In this document: positions 10,666-18,666 of the stretch, piece after piece
Position numbering within the stretch: the stretch's first letter is position 1
Layout: every line of letters starts with the position of its first letter
Assembly: GCA_938045805.1 (NCBI GenBank)
Contig: CALIBL010000037.1
Coordinates: 1-64,000 of the forward strand
Origin: an uncultured Rubripirellula sp.
GTDB lineage: Bacteria; Planctomycetota; Planctomycetia; Pirellulales; Pirellulaceae
Reading direction: 5' to 3'
Length of the DNA stretch: 64,000 nt
Notes under the pieces: generated by a model
Told to the model about the DNA's origin: nothing
Seen by the model: only the letters and a program-made list of their open reading frames with translations
Database searches by the model: none
Translations under genes and position numbers: made by a program

Positions 10666-12129
10666 ATGAACAACGGCATGCAGGATTCACGGTCATCGCA
10701 GCAGGCAAACGCACTGTTGAAGCAATATTTTGGTTACGACCAATTCCGTGGCAGACAGGGGGATATCATCAACCACGTTCTGGGGGGTGAACATGCGATG
10801 GTGATCATGCCCACTGGTATGGGGAAATCGCTGTGTTATCAGATCCCAGCGCTTGTTGCGGATGGGGATCAAGCTGGTTTGGTGTTGGTGCTTTCTCCTT
10901 TGATTGCGTTGATGCAGGATCAGGTTCATTCACTTGCCAAGAGAGGAATTGATGCAGCGTTTATCAATTCTTCATTGGATCGAAAGGATCGCGAGCAGCG
11001 GTATGCACAAATCAAGGCGGGAGCTTACCGGCTGTTATATGTGACCCCTGAACGATTTCGTAAGGAAGAGTTTCGCGAGGCCTTAGCCGATAGGAAGCTA
11101 AGTCTTTTGGCGATCGATGAGGCGCACTGCGTGAGTCAGTGGGGGCATGATTTTCGACCTGACTACTCAAGGATTAAAGAGATTCGTGAGTACCTCGGGA
11201 ATCCCGTGACCATTGCGCTCACTGCCACTGCAACCCAAGAGTGCCGTGAAGATATCTACCGACAGATGGGAATTGCCGCGGATCAAATTGCACTATTTCA
11301 TCAAGGGATTGATCGCCCCAATCTGTCCATCAAGGTCACCGAGTCTTGGGGCGACGAAAGTAAGCTGGATGCGATTGAGTCCACCTTGGCACTTGATGAG
11401 TACCAGTCGGGAAGCGTGATCATTTACTTTTCACTAATCAAAACACTAGATCGATTTAGTGACGCGCTCCTGCAGCGTGGACTGGATCACGTCTGCTATC
11501 ACGGTGATCTTCCGCGGAATCATCGAAGGCGTGTTCAAGATCAGTTCATGAGTGGTGAAGTCGATGTGGTACTCGCCACCAACGCATTTGGGATGGGAGT
11601 CGACAAGGAAGATATTCGGATTGTCATCCACGCGGAAACACCCGGTTCGATTGAATCTTATTATCAGGAAATCGGACGTGCTGGCCGAGATAATAAGCCG
11701 AGTCTTTGCGAGTGGCTTTACGACCAGAACGATCTGATGACTCAGATGCAGTTCATCGAATGGTCTAATCCAGACGCCAGTTTTTATTCGCGTCTTTATA
11801 CGCTGCTAACCGAGCATCCAGAGGAGTGCCGCGCGTTCGGTACCGAGTGGATGAATGATCGATTGCAGCGTGTCAGTCGACACGATCACCGGTTAGCTAC
11901 CGGGATTTCGATGTTCGACCGACATGGTGTGATTGCGGGTCCTCACCCACCAGCGTGTTATGAGGTTTTGAGTGAGTTGCCTGAGTCATTTGTCGATGAT
12001 GATTTTTTGCTCGAAAAGAAGCAACGTGATCAGCAACGGCTTTACGGGATGGTTCAGTTTGCGAACGAAAGTGGTGACCGTAAAGAGTTCTTAAATCGTT
12101 ATTTTTTAGGCGATTCAATCACCGCCTGA
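10666..12129 (+). CDS. recQ: RecQ-family ATP-dependent DNA helicase, short C-terminus
   Basis: This superfamily 2 helicase unwinds DNA 3' to 5' in repair and recombination. Motif I contains TGMGKS (residues 50-55), and motif II is DEAH at 151-154 followed by the RecQ-specific CVSQWGHDFRPDY loop. Motif III (ALTATAT), motif V (ATNAFGMGVDKEDIR) and motif VI (YYQEIGRAGRD) are all present. The protein stops at 487 aa, just after a segment matching the start of the RecQ zinc-binding domain (EFLNRYFLG, where the family has CRR..LL.YFGE). The four zinc cysteines are absent, as are the winged-helix and HRDC domains. The downstream bases do not restore them in another frame, so this looks like a true short form and not a frameshift. 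Helicase identity is sure; assignment as the main cellular RecQ is less so. Confidence 0.88.
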   Translation: MNNGMQDSRSSQQANALLKQYFGYDQFRGRQGDIINHVLGGEHAMVIMPTGMGKSLCYQIPALVADGDQAGLVLVLSPLIALMQDQVHSLAKRGIDAAFINSSLDRKDREQRYAQIKAGAYRLLYVTPERFRKEEFREALADRKLSLLAIDEAHCVSQWGHDFRPDYSRIKEIREYLGNPVTIALTATATQECREDIYRQMGIAADQIALFHQGIDRPNLSIKVTESWGDESKLDAIESTLALDEYQSGSVIIYFSLIKTLDRFSDALLQRGLDHVCYHGDLPRNHRRRVQDQFMSGEVDVVLATNAFGMGVDKEDIRIVIHAETPGSIESYYQEIGRAGRDNKPSLCEWLYDQNDLMTQMQFIEWSNPDASFYSRLYTLLTEHPEECRAFGTEWMNDRLQRVSRHDHRLATGISMFDRHGVIAGPHPPACYEVLSELPESFVDDDFLLEKKQRDQQRLYGMVQFANESGDRKEFLNRYFLGDSITA

Positions 12130-12183
12130 GTTGGTTGCAGCCAATCACCATTTCCTGCAAAGAAGAGATCGTTGTCAGTGGAA

Positions 12184-13728
12184 CTATTCGTAGTCCCATT
12201 TCATGACCCAAGGATCATCCATTTCTTTTTGCATCGCCTTGAGCTTTGCTTGGTAATTTTTCAGGATGTCCTGATGCCCTAGGCTATCGGCAAGGTTTGT
12301 CGATTCATGCGGATCAGATTTGATGTGATAGAGTTCAAATTCAGGTCGCTGAACGTATCGTCCAACCGTCATCTGGCCGTAGGGGGCGTCGTTTCCTTTG
12401 GCGAGTTGTGCTTGCCAACTGCTCGCCGCCCAGAGGTCTGAGGCAAATGGGTAGGGTAGTGGGTGAGCGATGTTCCAGATCAATTTGTAATCGGAGTCTC
12501 GTACCACTCGCATCGGATAGTACATCTGAATTTCGTGAAACGTGTGCGAGGCGAAGAGGGTTTCATGGTGTTCATCTGCCGGATTTGCGAGGCAGTGCAG
12601 CCATGAGCGACCGTGGTAGCTTTTAAAGGGTTTGTTTCCGTTGCGGTTATCTTTGAGGGCCTCACCGCGTTCTTTCCAAAATTCGTTTGCATCGAGAGGT
12701 TTTTTGGGAGCGTTGGTTTTGTAATTCAGTCCACCGGCGAAATCCAATAGGCTTGGTGTAATGTCAATGTGGCTGATCAACGCATCGCTTTTGACTCCGC
12801 GTTGGCTCTGGTAGGGATCGCGAACGACCATCGGGACACGGAGGCCGCCCTCGTACACGGTCGTTTTCCCGCCCGCGAATGCCATTCCATGATCGCTCGT
12901 AAAGACAATTAATGTCTTATCGTAGAGATTGGACTCTTTGAGAATTTCAACGAGCTTCGCGACGCCTTGGTCGATTCGAGAACAGGACTGATAGTACTGA
13001 GCGAGTTCTTCGCGAGTTTCCGGAGTGTCGGGAAGGAATGCAGGAATTGGAAGTGTTTCTGGGTCATAGAAAACCTCCTCAACACCATCATGAGCTTGAT
13101 TGTGTGGTCGATTCCCGAAGAGATCTGGCTTGAGTTCACGCTCAGAGTCTTCATCTTTTCCACCACCACGATGAGGGTCCGATGTACCAAAGTAGAGAAA
13201 GAACGGACGTTCATCCTCACGGTTGGCAATGAAATCTTGGCACTGATTAGCCATGGCAACAGCGTTTCTGCCATTGCTCTTTAGGTAAGTCTCGAACTCA
13301 TAGACCGTTTCGGGAGCGACATGATATTTACCGATGTGTGCCGTTCGATAACCAGCACGCTGCATCACTCTCGGTAGCGCGAGACTGACCACATTGTGGA
13401 AAGACGCAAATTTGTGATAGTGGTGCTGGTGGCCAAATTGTCCATTGCGGTGGTTGTGCAAACCACTCATCACCACGCTACGGCTGGCGCTGCATGATGC
13501 GGTAGTTGCAAAAGCATTACGGAAGACCATCCCATCGGCGGCGATTGCATCGATTGCTGGAGTGATTGCAGCGGCATCGCCGTAACATCCCAGAGTCGGG
13601 CTTTCGTCATCCGTGATAATGAAAATTACGTTGCGTTCGGCAGCCTGCGTTATGGAATTGGAATACAGACCGATCATCGCCGTCAGTCCGAAAATGTAAA
13701 TTGCTAGTGGCTGCATCAGGTTCCGCAT
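12184..13728 (-). CDS. Secreted sulfatase (N-sulfoglucosamine sulfohydrolase-like)
   Basis: This type I sulfatase hydrolyses sulfate esters or sulfamates and needs a formylglycine made from an active-site cysteine. The N-terminus has a signal peptide (hydrophobic core about residues 8-24, cleavage near Ala29-Ala30). The metal-binding Asp40-Asp41 pair is in the ITDDE motif, and the catalytic box is C79-S-A-S-R83. The central TSDHGMAFAGGKTTVYEGG segment also fits the family. The overall pattern (ATTASCSASRSVVMSGLHNHRNGQ) resembles heparan N-sulfatase-like planctomycete proteins, but the substrate cannot be read from sequence. It is convergent with recQ and divergent from the metallopeptidase operon, so it is probably transcribed alone. 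An anaerobic or aerobic maturase must act from elsewhere in the genome. Confidence 0.9.
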   Translation of the reverse strand: MRNLMQPLAIYIFGLTAMIGLYSNSITQAAERNVIFIITDDESPTLGCYGDAAAITPAIDAIAADGMVFRNAFATTASCSASRSVVMSGLHNHRNGQFGHQHHYHKFASFHNVVSLALPRVMQRAGYRTAHIGKYHVAPETVYEFETYLKSNGRNAVAMANQCQDFIANREDERPFFLYFGTSDPHRGGGKDEDSERELKPDLFGNRPHNQAHDGVEEVFYDPETLPIPAFLPDTPETREELAQYYQSCSRIDQGVAKLVEILKESNLYDKTLIVFTSDHGMAFAGGKTTVYEGGLRVPMVVRDPYQSQRGVKSDALISHIDITPSLLDFAGGLNYKTNAPKKPLDANEFWKERGEALKDNRNGNKPFKSYHGRSWLHCLANPADEHHETLFASHTFHEIQMYYPMRVVRDSDYKLIWNIAHPLPYPFASDLWAASSWQAQLAKGNDAPYGQMTVGRYVQRPEFELYHIKSDPHESTNLADSLGHQDILKNYQAKLKAMQKEMDDPWVMKWDYE

Positions 13729-13790
13729 CAGCTTAATGGGGGTAGGAGTGCTAGAATGGCAACATGAACGAGGGTTCGTCTTTGATGAAG

Positions 13791-13825
13791 ACGGCTGTTT
13801 TGTTTTTACTTTGATTCACAGCCGT
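13791..13825 (+). repeat. Inverted repeat in divergent promoter region
   Basis: A perfect 8-bp inverted repeat (13791-13798 with 13818-13825, 19-nt spacer) lies in the 124-bp gap between the sulfatase and the metallopeptidase operon, ending 28 bp before the latter's start. It could be an operator or a leader hairpin for the operon. There is no further support. Confidence 0.25.
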
Positions 13826-13852
13826 GCATAGTTTAACGAGATTACCGCCGCG

Positions 13853-15601
13853 ATGAACAACATGATCGAATTAATACGGTGTGTTTGGTCCTGCCGTCGG
13901 TTCTCGGTGCTACTTTTCTTATGGTTCGTTGCTCATCAAGTGCAGGCTGAGCAACGCACCGTTTGTCTACTCCCGCTGACGACCTCCGATGCTGGATCTA
14001 ATGATCTGATCCAGTCTCCGACTTCAACCAGCCATGGATTTGATCCCGAGTTGCATCTTGGGAAAAAAGATGCGGGTTGGTCGGCATACATGCGATTGTG
14101 GGAGGCACACCATGAGGACCCGTCGAACTTAGAGGTAAGGCGATTTTTGGGGATACCCACCACCGAGCCATTTGTTTTTCAGGCGAGAAGGGGGCGATCC
14201 TCACCGCGTTGGTTAGCGTGGCGGCCTGGCACTTATGCTCAGGTAGATACATCACATTTCTCTATCTTTAGTTCTGCTGATGAAAAAACCACTCGCCAGG
14301 TTGCTGCAGATCTGGAGATGTGTTTTTGGGTTTGGACGCAGCTCTTTTTTCCTCTTTGGGAAGGTGCTGCACAGGTCGCTTCGGCATTTGAGGATTTTCA
14401 GCCAAGTGATTCCATCTCCGATTACCTTGCCGCGACACGGCCTCGTTTGAGCATCCGGCGGCAGTTTCAGGTGGTTTTGCTCAAGGACGCGGAGCAATAT
14501 CAGAAAACGCTTCAGGCTGAAGGTCCAGGGATTGAACTTTCGACGGGTTTTTATAGCGATTCACTACGAACGATTTTTTTATACGGAGTCGATGGTGAGG
14601 CTGCAGAGACCAGACGCCATGAGTTGACACATCAATTGTTTCGAGAGGCAACTCGTTCGGGGCTGGGGCAAGAGTCGCCGGGTGAGAAGAGCGACTTTTG
14701 GATGGTCGAAGGGATCGCTGGTTACATGGAGTCGCTGGTGATCGGTGATCGTCATGCAACCGTTGGCGGCTGGGACTCGCCTCGTTTGCAGTATGCCCGC
14801 TATCGAGTGTTGGCTGGCGGTGACCAAATACCACCAGCTGAATTGATGAGTGATGGGCAGAAAGATGCTCAAAATAGGTCCGATCTTTCACGATGGTATT
14901 CTCACTCAATCGCTCACATACATTCGCTGATGGACGGGAATGATGCGCAGGCGAGGCATTGGTTGTACGAACGATTGGCACGACTGTACCGGTCGCGCTC
15001 TGGTATGAGCCCGCTCGAGGAGAGTGATGCAGTTGAGTCACGCTTGCTTCAGTCTTGGGGTGATGGGTTGCGTCGATATCTACAACTCAATGCAAAAACC
15101 TTGGTGAGTTACCCAGCCCAGCATCCGCTCCGAGTGTTGTGTCTGACGGGGTGCGAAATTGATGAAGCCGCATTGCAATCCATCCCCCCAAGCAACGAGA
15201 TGACTTGGCTCGATCTTGCAAGATTGCCGATCAGGAATGAGTCGGTCATGCGTTTAGTTCCTCAGCCAGAAAAGTTGCAGCAGTTGACATTGGAAGTCAC
15301 ACGAGCGGACGACTCATTGGGGCCGTGGCTACAGCGGGCAGCAGACCTTCGTGAACTGGACATGAGTTGGACAAAAGTCGGCGATGATTTCTTGCAATCC
15401 ATCAAGGATTGTCAGGAGATCGAGGTGTTATGGATGACCGGTACTCAGTTGACCGATCAGAGTGTGGAAGTGCTTTTGAAGTTCCCTCAACTCGAGAGTC
15501 TTGATGTGCAAAGGAGTCAGATTACCGAGGCGGGGCTCGAGAGAATTCGTCAAGCTCGCCCCAACCTTCAGTTGAACCCATTGGAGTTGCGTTTACCTTG
15601 A
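13853..15601 (+). CDS. Secreted HExxH metallopeptidase-like protein with leucine-rich repeats
   Basis: This 582-aa exported protein starts with a signal peptide (hydrophobic segment about residues 17-31, cleavage near VQAEQ). A zinc-peptidase motif HELTH sits at residues 256-260, and a downstream Glu286 lies in the sequence MVEGIAGYMES. That spacing matches gluzincins of the DUF1570 type. The last 170 or so residues form several leucine-rich-repeat-like units (for example LRELDMSWTKVGDDFLQSI and LESLDVQRSQITEAGLERI). A peptidase role is inferred from the motif, and the substrate is unknown. Its stop overlaps the TTG start of the next gene by 4 nt (TTGA), which places it first in a translationally coupled run with the sugar-acid genes. 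Confidence 0.75.
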   Translation: MNNMIELIRCVWSCRRFSVLLFLWFVAHQVQAEQRTVCLLPLTTSDAGSNDLIQSPTSTSHGFDPELHLGKKDAGWSAYMRLWEAHHEDPSNLEVRRFLGIPTTEPFVFQARRGRSSPRWLAWRPGTYAQVDTSHFSIFSSADEKTTRQVAADLEMCFWVWTQLFFPLWEGAAQVASAFEDFQPSDSISDYLAATRPRLSIRRQFQVVLLKDAEQYQKTLQAEGPGIELSTGFYSDSLRTIFLYGVDGEAAETRRHELTHQLFREATRSGLGQESPGEKSDFWMVEGIAGYMESLVIGDRHATVGGWDSPRLQYARYRVLAGGDQIPPAELMSDGQKDAQNRSDLSRWYSHSIAHIHSLMDGNDAQARHWLYERLARLYRSRSGMSPLEESDAVESRLLQSWGDGLRRYLQLNAKTLVSYPAQHPLRVLCLTGCEIDEAALQSIPPSNEMTWLDLARLPIRNESVMRLVPQPEKLQQLTLEVTRADDSLGPWLQRAADLRELDMSWTKVGDDFLQSIKDCQEIEVLWMTGTQLTDQSVEVLLKFPQLESLDVQRSQITEAGLERIRQARPNLQLNPLELRLP

Positions 15602-16875
15602 ATACCGCAGCGTCTTTACCGCGTTTTTTTCCCCTCCAACAAACCTTTGAATCCAGTCCTGTGAAGGATGTGGAAGAGGTGATTGCTGGCACGTTTAGTG
15701 TTAGTGGATCGCTGAATGAGGTGCGAGAAGGACAGACAGTAGCGATCGCAGTCGGCAGCCGTGGTATCCATCAACTTAGTCGTATTGTGAAGGCGGTCGT
15801 TGAGGAAATTAAAACGCGTGGTGCTTCACCTATTATCATTCCAGCGATGGGTAGTCACGGCGGGGCAACAGCTGCAGGTCAGGCTGCCGTGCTTTCAAGC
15901 TTTGGTATCACCGAAGGCTCAATGGGTTGTCCGGTCGTGGCATCAATGGAGACTGTTTTGCTCGGACACACCCCAGAAGGCTTGCCGATCTATTTTGATC
16001 GCGTTGCCAGTGAGTCGGATCACATCGTCGTCGTCAATCGCGTCAAACCGCACACGCGATTGGCTGGGCGATATGAAAGTGGTTTAATCAAGATGTTGAT
16101 GATTGGATTGGGTAAGCATCGAGGTGCTTCCACGTATCATCAGTTTTTTCCCGATTACGATTACTGTCTCGATCATCTGGTTCCATCCGTGGTTGAGTTG
16201 CTACTGGATCAGATGCCGATCACCTGTGGTTTAGCAATCGTTGAAGATGCGTTCGAGAATACGGCGCATCTCGAGGCGGTACCCGCTGGTCAGATATTAA
16301 GTCGTGAGCCTGATTTGCTGGAAATGGCGAAGTCTTTACTCCCTCGCCTGCCATTTAAACATTTTGATCTGCTCATCGTTGATCAGATTGGTAAGGAGAT
16401 CAGCGGCACCGGGATGGATACGAATCTGATTGGGCGGAAGAGTAACGACAGAGCGGCAGCTGAGAATGAATTCCCGAAGGTTCGCCACATCTATGTTCGT
16501 TCGCTAACGCAGAAGACTGCCGGTAACGGAGCTGGGATCGGTATCGCCGAGTATTGCCATCAGCGAGTCGTCGACGCACTGGATGTGGAGAAGACAAAAG
16601 TGAATTGTATCACCAGTGCTCATCCCTCAGCCGGGGCAGTTCCGTTGACATTTGGATCGGACCGCGATGCCTTGCTCGCCGCGATCTCTCAGGTGGCGAC
16701 TGATCGTCATCGTGACGTCAAATGGATTTGGATCCGTGATACACTCCACGTGGATCGAGTTTGGGTCAGCGAGGCGTTTTATTCGGCATTGCAGGATCGC
16801 GAAGATTTACTCGCGTTGGAATCGCCGAAAATGCTTCAGTTCGATGAGAGCGGTGATTTAGTGAACCCTTGGTAG
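15598..16875 (+). CDS. LarA-like (DUF2088) protein, possible sugar-acid racemase/epimerase
   Basis: This 425-aa protein resembles the DUF2088/LarA N-terminal family (nickel-pincer lactate racemase and relatives). Visible family blocks are VAIAVGSRGI, IIPAMGSHGGATAAGQ, VNRVKPHTRLAGRYESGLIKMLMIGLGKHRG and DLLIVDQIGKEISGTGMDTN. The start is TTG 15598, inside the TTGA overlap with the upstream stop. It is preferred because the first 20 residues (LPRFFPLQQTFESSPVKDV) look like the family's N-terminus, and the next candidate, GTG 15661, would remove them. Its place before eda and kdgK suggests action on a hydroxy acid or sugar acid that feeds the KDG pathway, not necessarily on lactate. I cannot confirm the nickel-pincer lysine and histidine set. 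Confidence 0.75.
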   Translation: MNTAASLPRFFPLQQTFESSPVKDVEEVIAGTFSVSGSLNEVREGQTVAIAVGSRGIHQLSRIVKAVVEEIKTRGASPIIIPAMGSHGGATAAGQAAVLSSFGITEGSMGCPVVASMETVLLGHTPEGLPIYFDRVASESDHIVVVNRVKPHTRLAGRYESGLIKMLMIGLGKHRGASTYHQFFPDYDYCLDHLVPSVVELLLDQMPITCGLAIVEDAFENTAHLEAVPAGQILSREPDLLEMAKSLLPRLPFKHFDLLIVDQIGKEISGTGMDTNLIGRKSNDRAAAENEFPKVRHIYVRSLTQKTAGNGAGIGIAEYCHQRVVDALDVEKTKVNCITSAHPSAGAVPLTFGSDRDALLAAISQVATDRHRDVKWIWIRDTLHVDRVWVSEAFYSALQDREDLLALESPKMLQFDESGDLVNPW

Positions 16876-16918
16876 CCAGTGGTTGGTCGCGTTAATGATT
16901 TAAAGGAAGTAATGTTTG

Positions 16919-17581
16919 ATGGATTCCCAATTTCCCTCTTCGATGCTTGACCGCATATCGACCGCTGGAGTGATTACGGTGATGGTGGTGGATCAAGCGA
17001 GAGATGTCGTACCGCTCGCGCGAGCGTTGATTGCGTGCGGGATTGATGTAATGGAGTTAACACTTCGCACCCCTGCGGCTTTAGAGGCGTTGAGGCTCAT
17101 CAAGCAGGAGGTCCCCGAGATGTTGGCGGGCGTCGGGACGGTGCTCACTTGTTCCCAAATTGATGAAGTGCTCGATGCGGGTGGCGCATTCGCGGTGGCC
17201 CCGGGTCTGAATCCAAGTGTGGTTCAGCATGCTCAGTCGGTCGGGTTGCCCTTTGCCCCGGGAGTTGCAACACCGAGTGAGATTGAGCGGGCAGTGGAAC
17301 TTGGCTGTCGAGAGCTTAAGTTCTTCCCTGCTGAACCGATTGGAGGCTTGCAATATTTGCGAAGTATGGCGGCGCCCTACTCTCACCTCGGTTTGAAGTT
17401 CATACCACTTGGCGGGATCAATGCAAAAAATCTTGGTGCTTACCTTGCTGACCCATCGGTACTCGCGGTCGGGGGATCGTGGCTTGCTCCAAGGCAAATC
17501 ATACAAAAAAACGATTGGTCAATTGTGATCGATCATGCAACGGAATGTCGGCGAATCGTCTTGGAAAGAGGTAACAAATGA
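16919..17581 (+). CDS. eda: 2-dehydro-3-deoxy-phosphogluconate (KDPG) aldolase
   Basis: The enzyme cleaves KDPG to pyruvate and glyceraldehyde 3-phosphate. The 220-aa TIM-barrel protein has the Schiff-base lysine in LKFFPAEP (Lys134), Glu46 in MELTLRTP and the phosphate-binding PLGGIN segment, all in family positions. I use ATG 16919, which has GGAAG nine nt upstream (16905-16909), in preference to the in-frame TTG at 16916. It starts 43 bp after the LarA-like gene and overlaps kdgK by 4 nt (ATGA). Together eda and kdgK complete the lower arm of KDG catabolism. Confidence 0.95.
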   Translation: MDSQFPSSMLDRISTAGVITVMVVDQARDVVPLARALIACGIDVMELTLRTPAALEALRLIKQEVPEMLAGVGTVLTCSQIDEVLDAGGAFAVAPGLNPSVVQHAQSVGLPFAPGVATPSEIERAVELGCRELKFFPAEPIGGLQYLRSMAAPYSHLGLKFIPLGGINAKNLGAYLADPSVLAVGGSWLAPRQIIQKNDWSIVIDHATECRRIVLERGNK

Positions 17582-18666
17582 GTCGAGTGGTTACGTTTGG
17601 CGAAATCATGGCAAGGCTGGCACCGCCAGGGTTTCAGCGTCTGCGACAAGGTTTACCCGGGACATTGAATGTCACTTTTGCCGGTGCAGAAGCCAATGTT
17701 GCGGCCTCATTGGCCTTCATGGGCGAACAGGCAATGTTTGTTACTGCCTTGCCAGAAAACGACCTCGCCGAGGCCTGTGCTGCGACCCTTCGATCAACGG
17801 GCGCCGATTCGCATATTGTTTGGAAGCCGACCGGTCGACTGGGGCTTTACTTTCTGGAGACCGGAGCCAACCAAAGACCGAGCCGTGTGATTTACGATCG
17901 AGATGGCTCCACAATTAGCCAGACGCAGGCCGATTCCTATGATTGGGAGCAGATTTTCACCGGCGCTGATTGGTTTCACGTCACTGGGATTACTCCAGCC
18001 ATCTCTGAGGCTGCAGCCGAGGCAACCGTCGATGCGGTAAAGGAAGCAAAAGCTAGAGGATTGACCGTTTCATGCGACCTCAACTTTCGTGGCAAGCTAT
18101 GGAAGTGGCGGGACGGAATGAAAGCAAGAGAGCTCGCTGGTGAGGTGATGCCGCAGGTGGTGAAAAGCGTCGATGTCTTGATTGCCAATGAGGAGGATTG
18201 TGGTGATGTTCTTGGGATTCGCGCTGCCGGGGAAGATGTTTCCTCGGGGATCCTGGAAGCGGATCGGTATCCTGATGTCGCGAGACGCGTCGTCAGTGAG
18301 TTTCCCAATTTAAAGATGGTTGCGACGACGTTGCGACAGAGTCTATCGGCTTCGTTCAATCGATGGGGCGCGATGCTTTTTGATGCCGCGGCCGACCAGC
18401 CTTTCTTTTCTCCGTCGATAGATGGCGGGTATCAGCCTTACGAGATTCGTAACATCGTTGATCGTGTCGGTGGTGGTGATTCGTTTGCAGCGGGCTTGAT
18501 TTTTGCTTTAAGGTCAAATCAGCATCAAGGTTGTCAGGCCGTGTTGGATTACGCAACAGCCGCCTCTTGCTTGGCGCACTCGATTGAGGGTGATTTCAAC
18601 TTTTCAAGTCGTGCGGAGATCGAAGCCTTGGCGGGCGGCAGTGCATCAGGACGCGTTGTGCGATGA
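17578..18666 (+). CDS. kdgK: 2-keto-3-deoxygluconate kinase, PfkB family
   Basis: This 362-aa PfkB sugar kinase phosphorylates KDG to KDPG, the substrate of the upstream aldolase. The N-terminus carries the GEIMARLAPPG and AGAEANVAASLA substrate-loop motifs typical of KDG kinases. The C-terminal signature is DRVGGGDSFAAG, with catalytic Asp301 (family consensus DTxGAGD). The start ATG overlaps the eda stop (ATGA), and its own stop overlaps the next sulfatase start in the same way. Substrate assignment rests on family resemblance plus the aldolase neighbour. A fructokinase-type activity is the main alternative. Confidence 0.88.
   Translation: MSRVVTFGEIMARLAPPGFQRLRQGLPGTLNVTFAGAEANVAASLAFMGEQAMFVTALPENDLAEACAATLRSTGADSHIVWKPTGRLGLYFLETGANQRPSRVIYDRDGSTISQTQADSYDWEQIFTGADWFHVTGITPAISEAAAEATVDAVKEAKARGLTVSCDLNFRGKLWKWRDGMKARELAGEVMPQVVKSVDVLIANEEDCGDVLGIRAAGEDVSSGILEADRYPDVARRVVSEFPNLKMVATTLRQSLSASFNRWGAMLFDAAADQPFFSPSIDGGYQPYEIRNIVDRVGGGDSFAAGLIFALRSNQHQGCQAVLDYATAASCLAHSIEGDFNFSSRAEIEALAGGSASGRVVR

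Noticed and set aside
12115..12183. Frameshift that would restore the RecQ zinc domain
   Set aside because: No reading frame downstream of the stop encodes the expected cysteine pairs.
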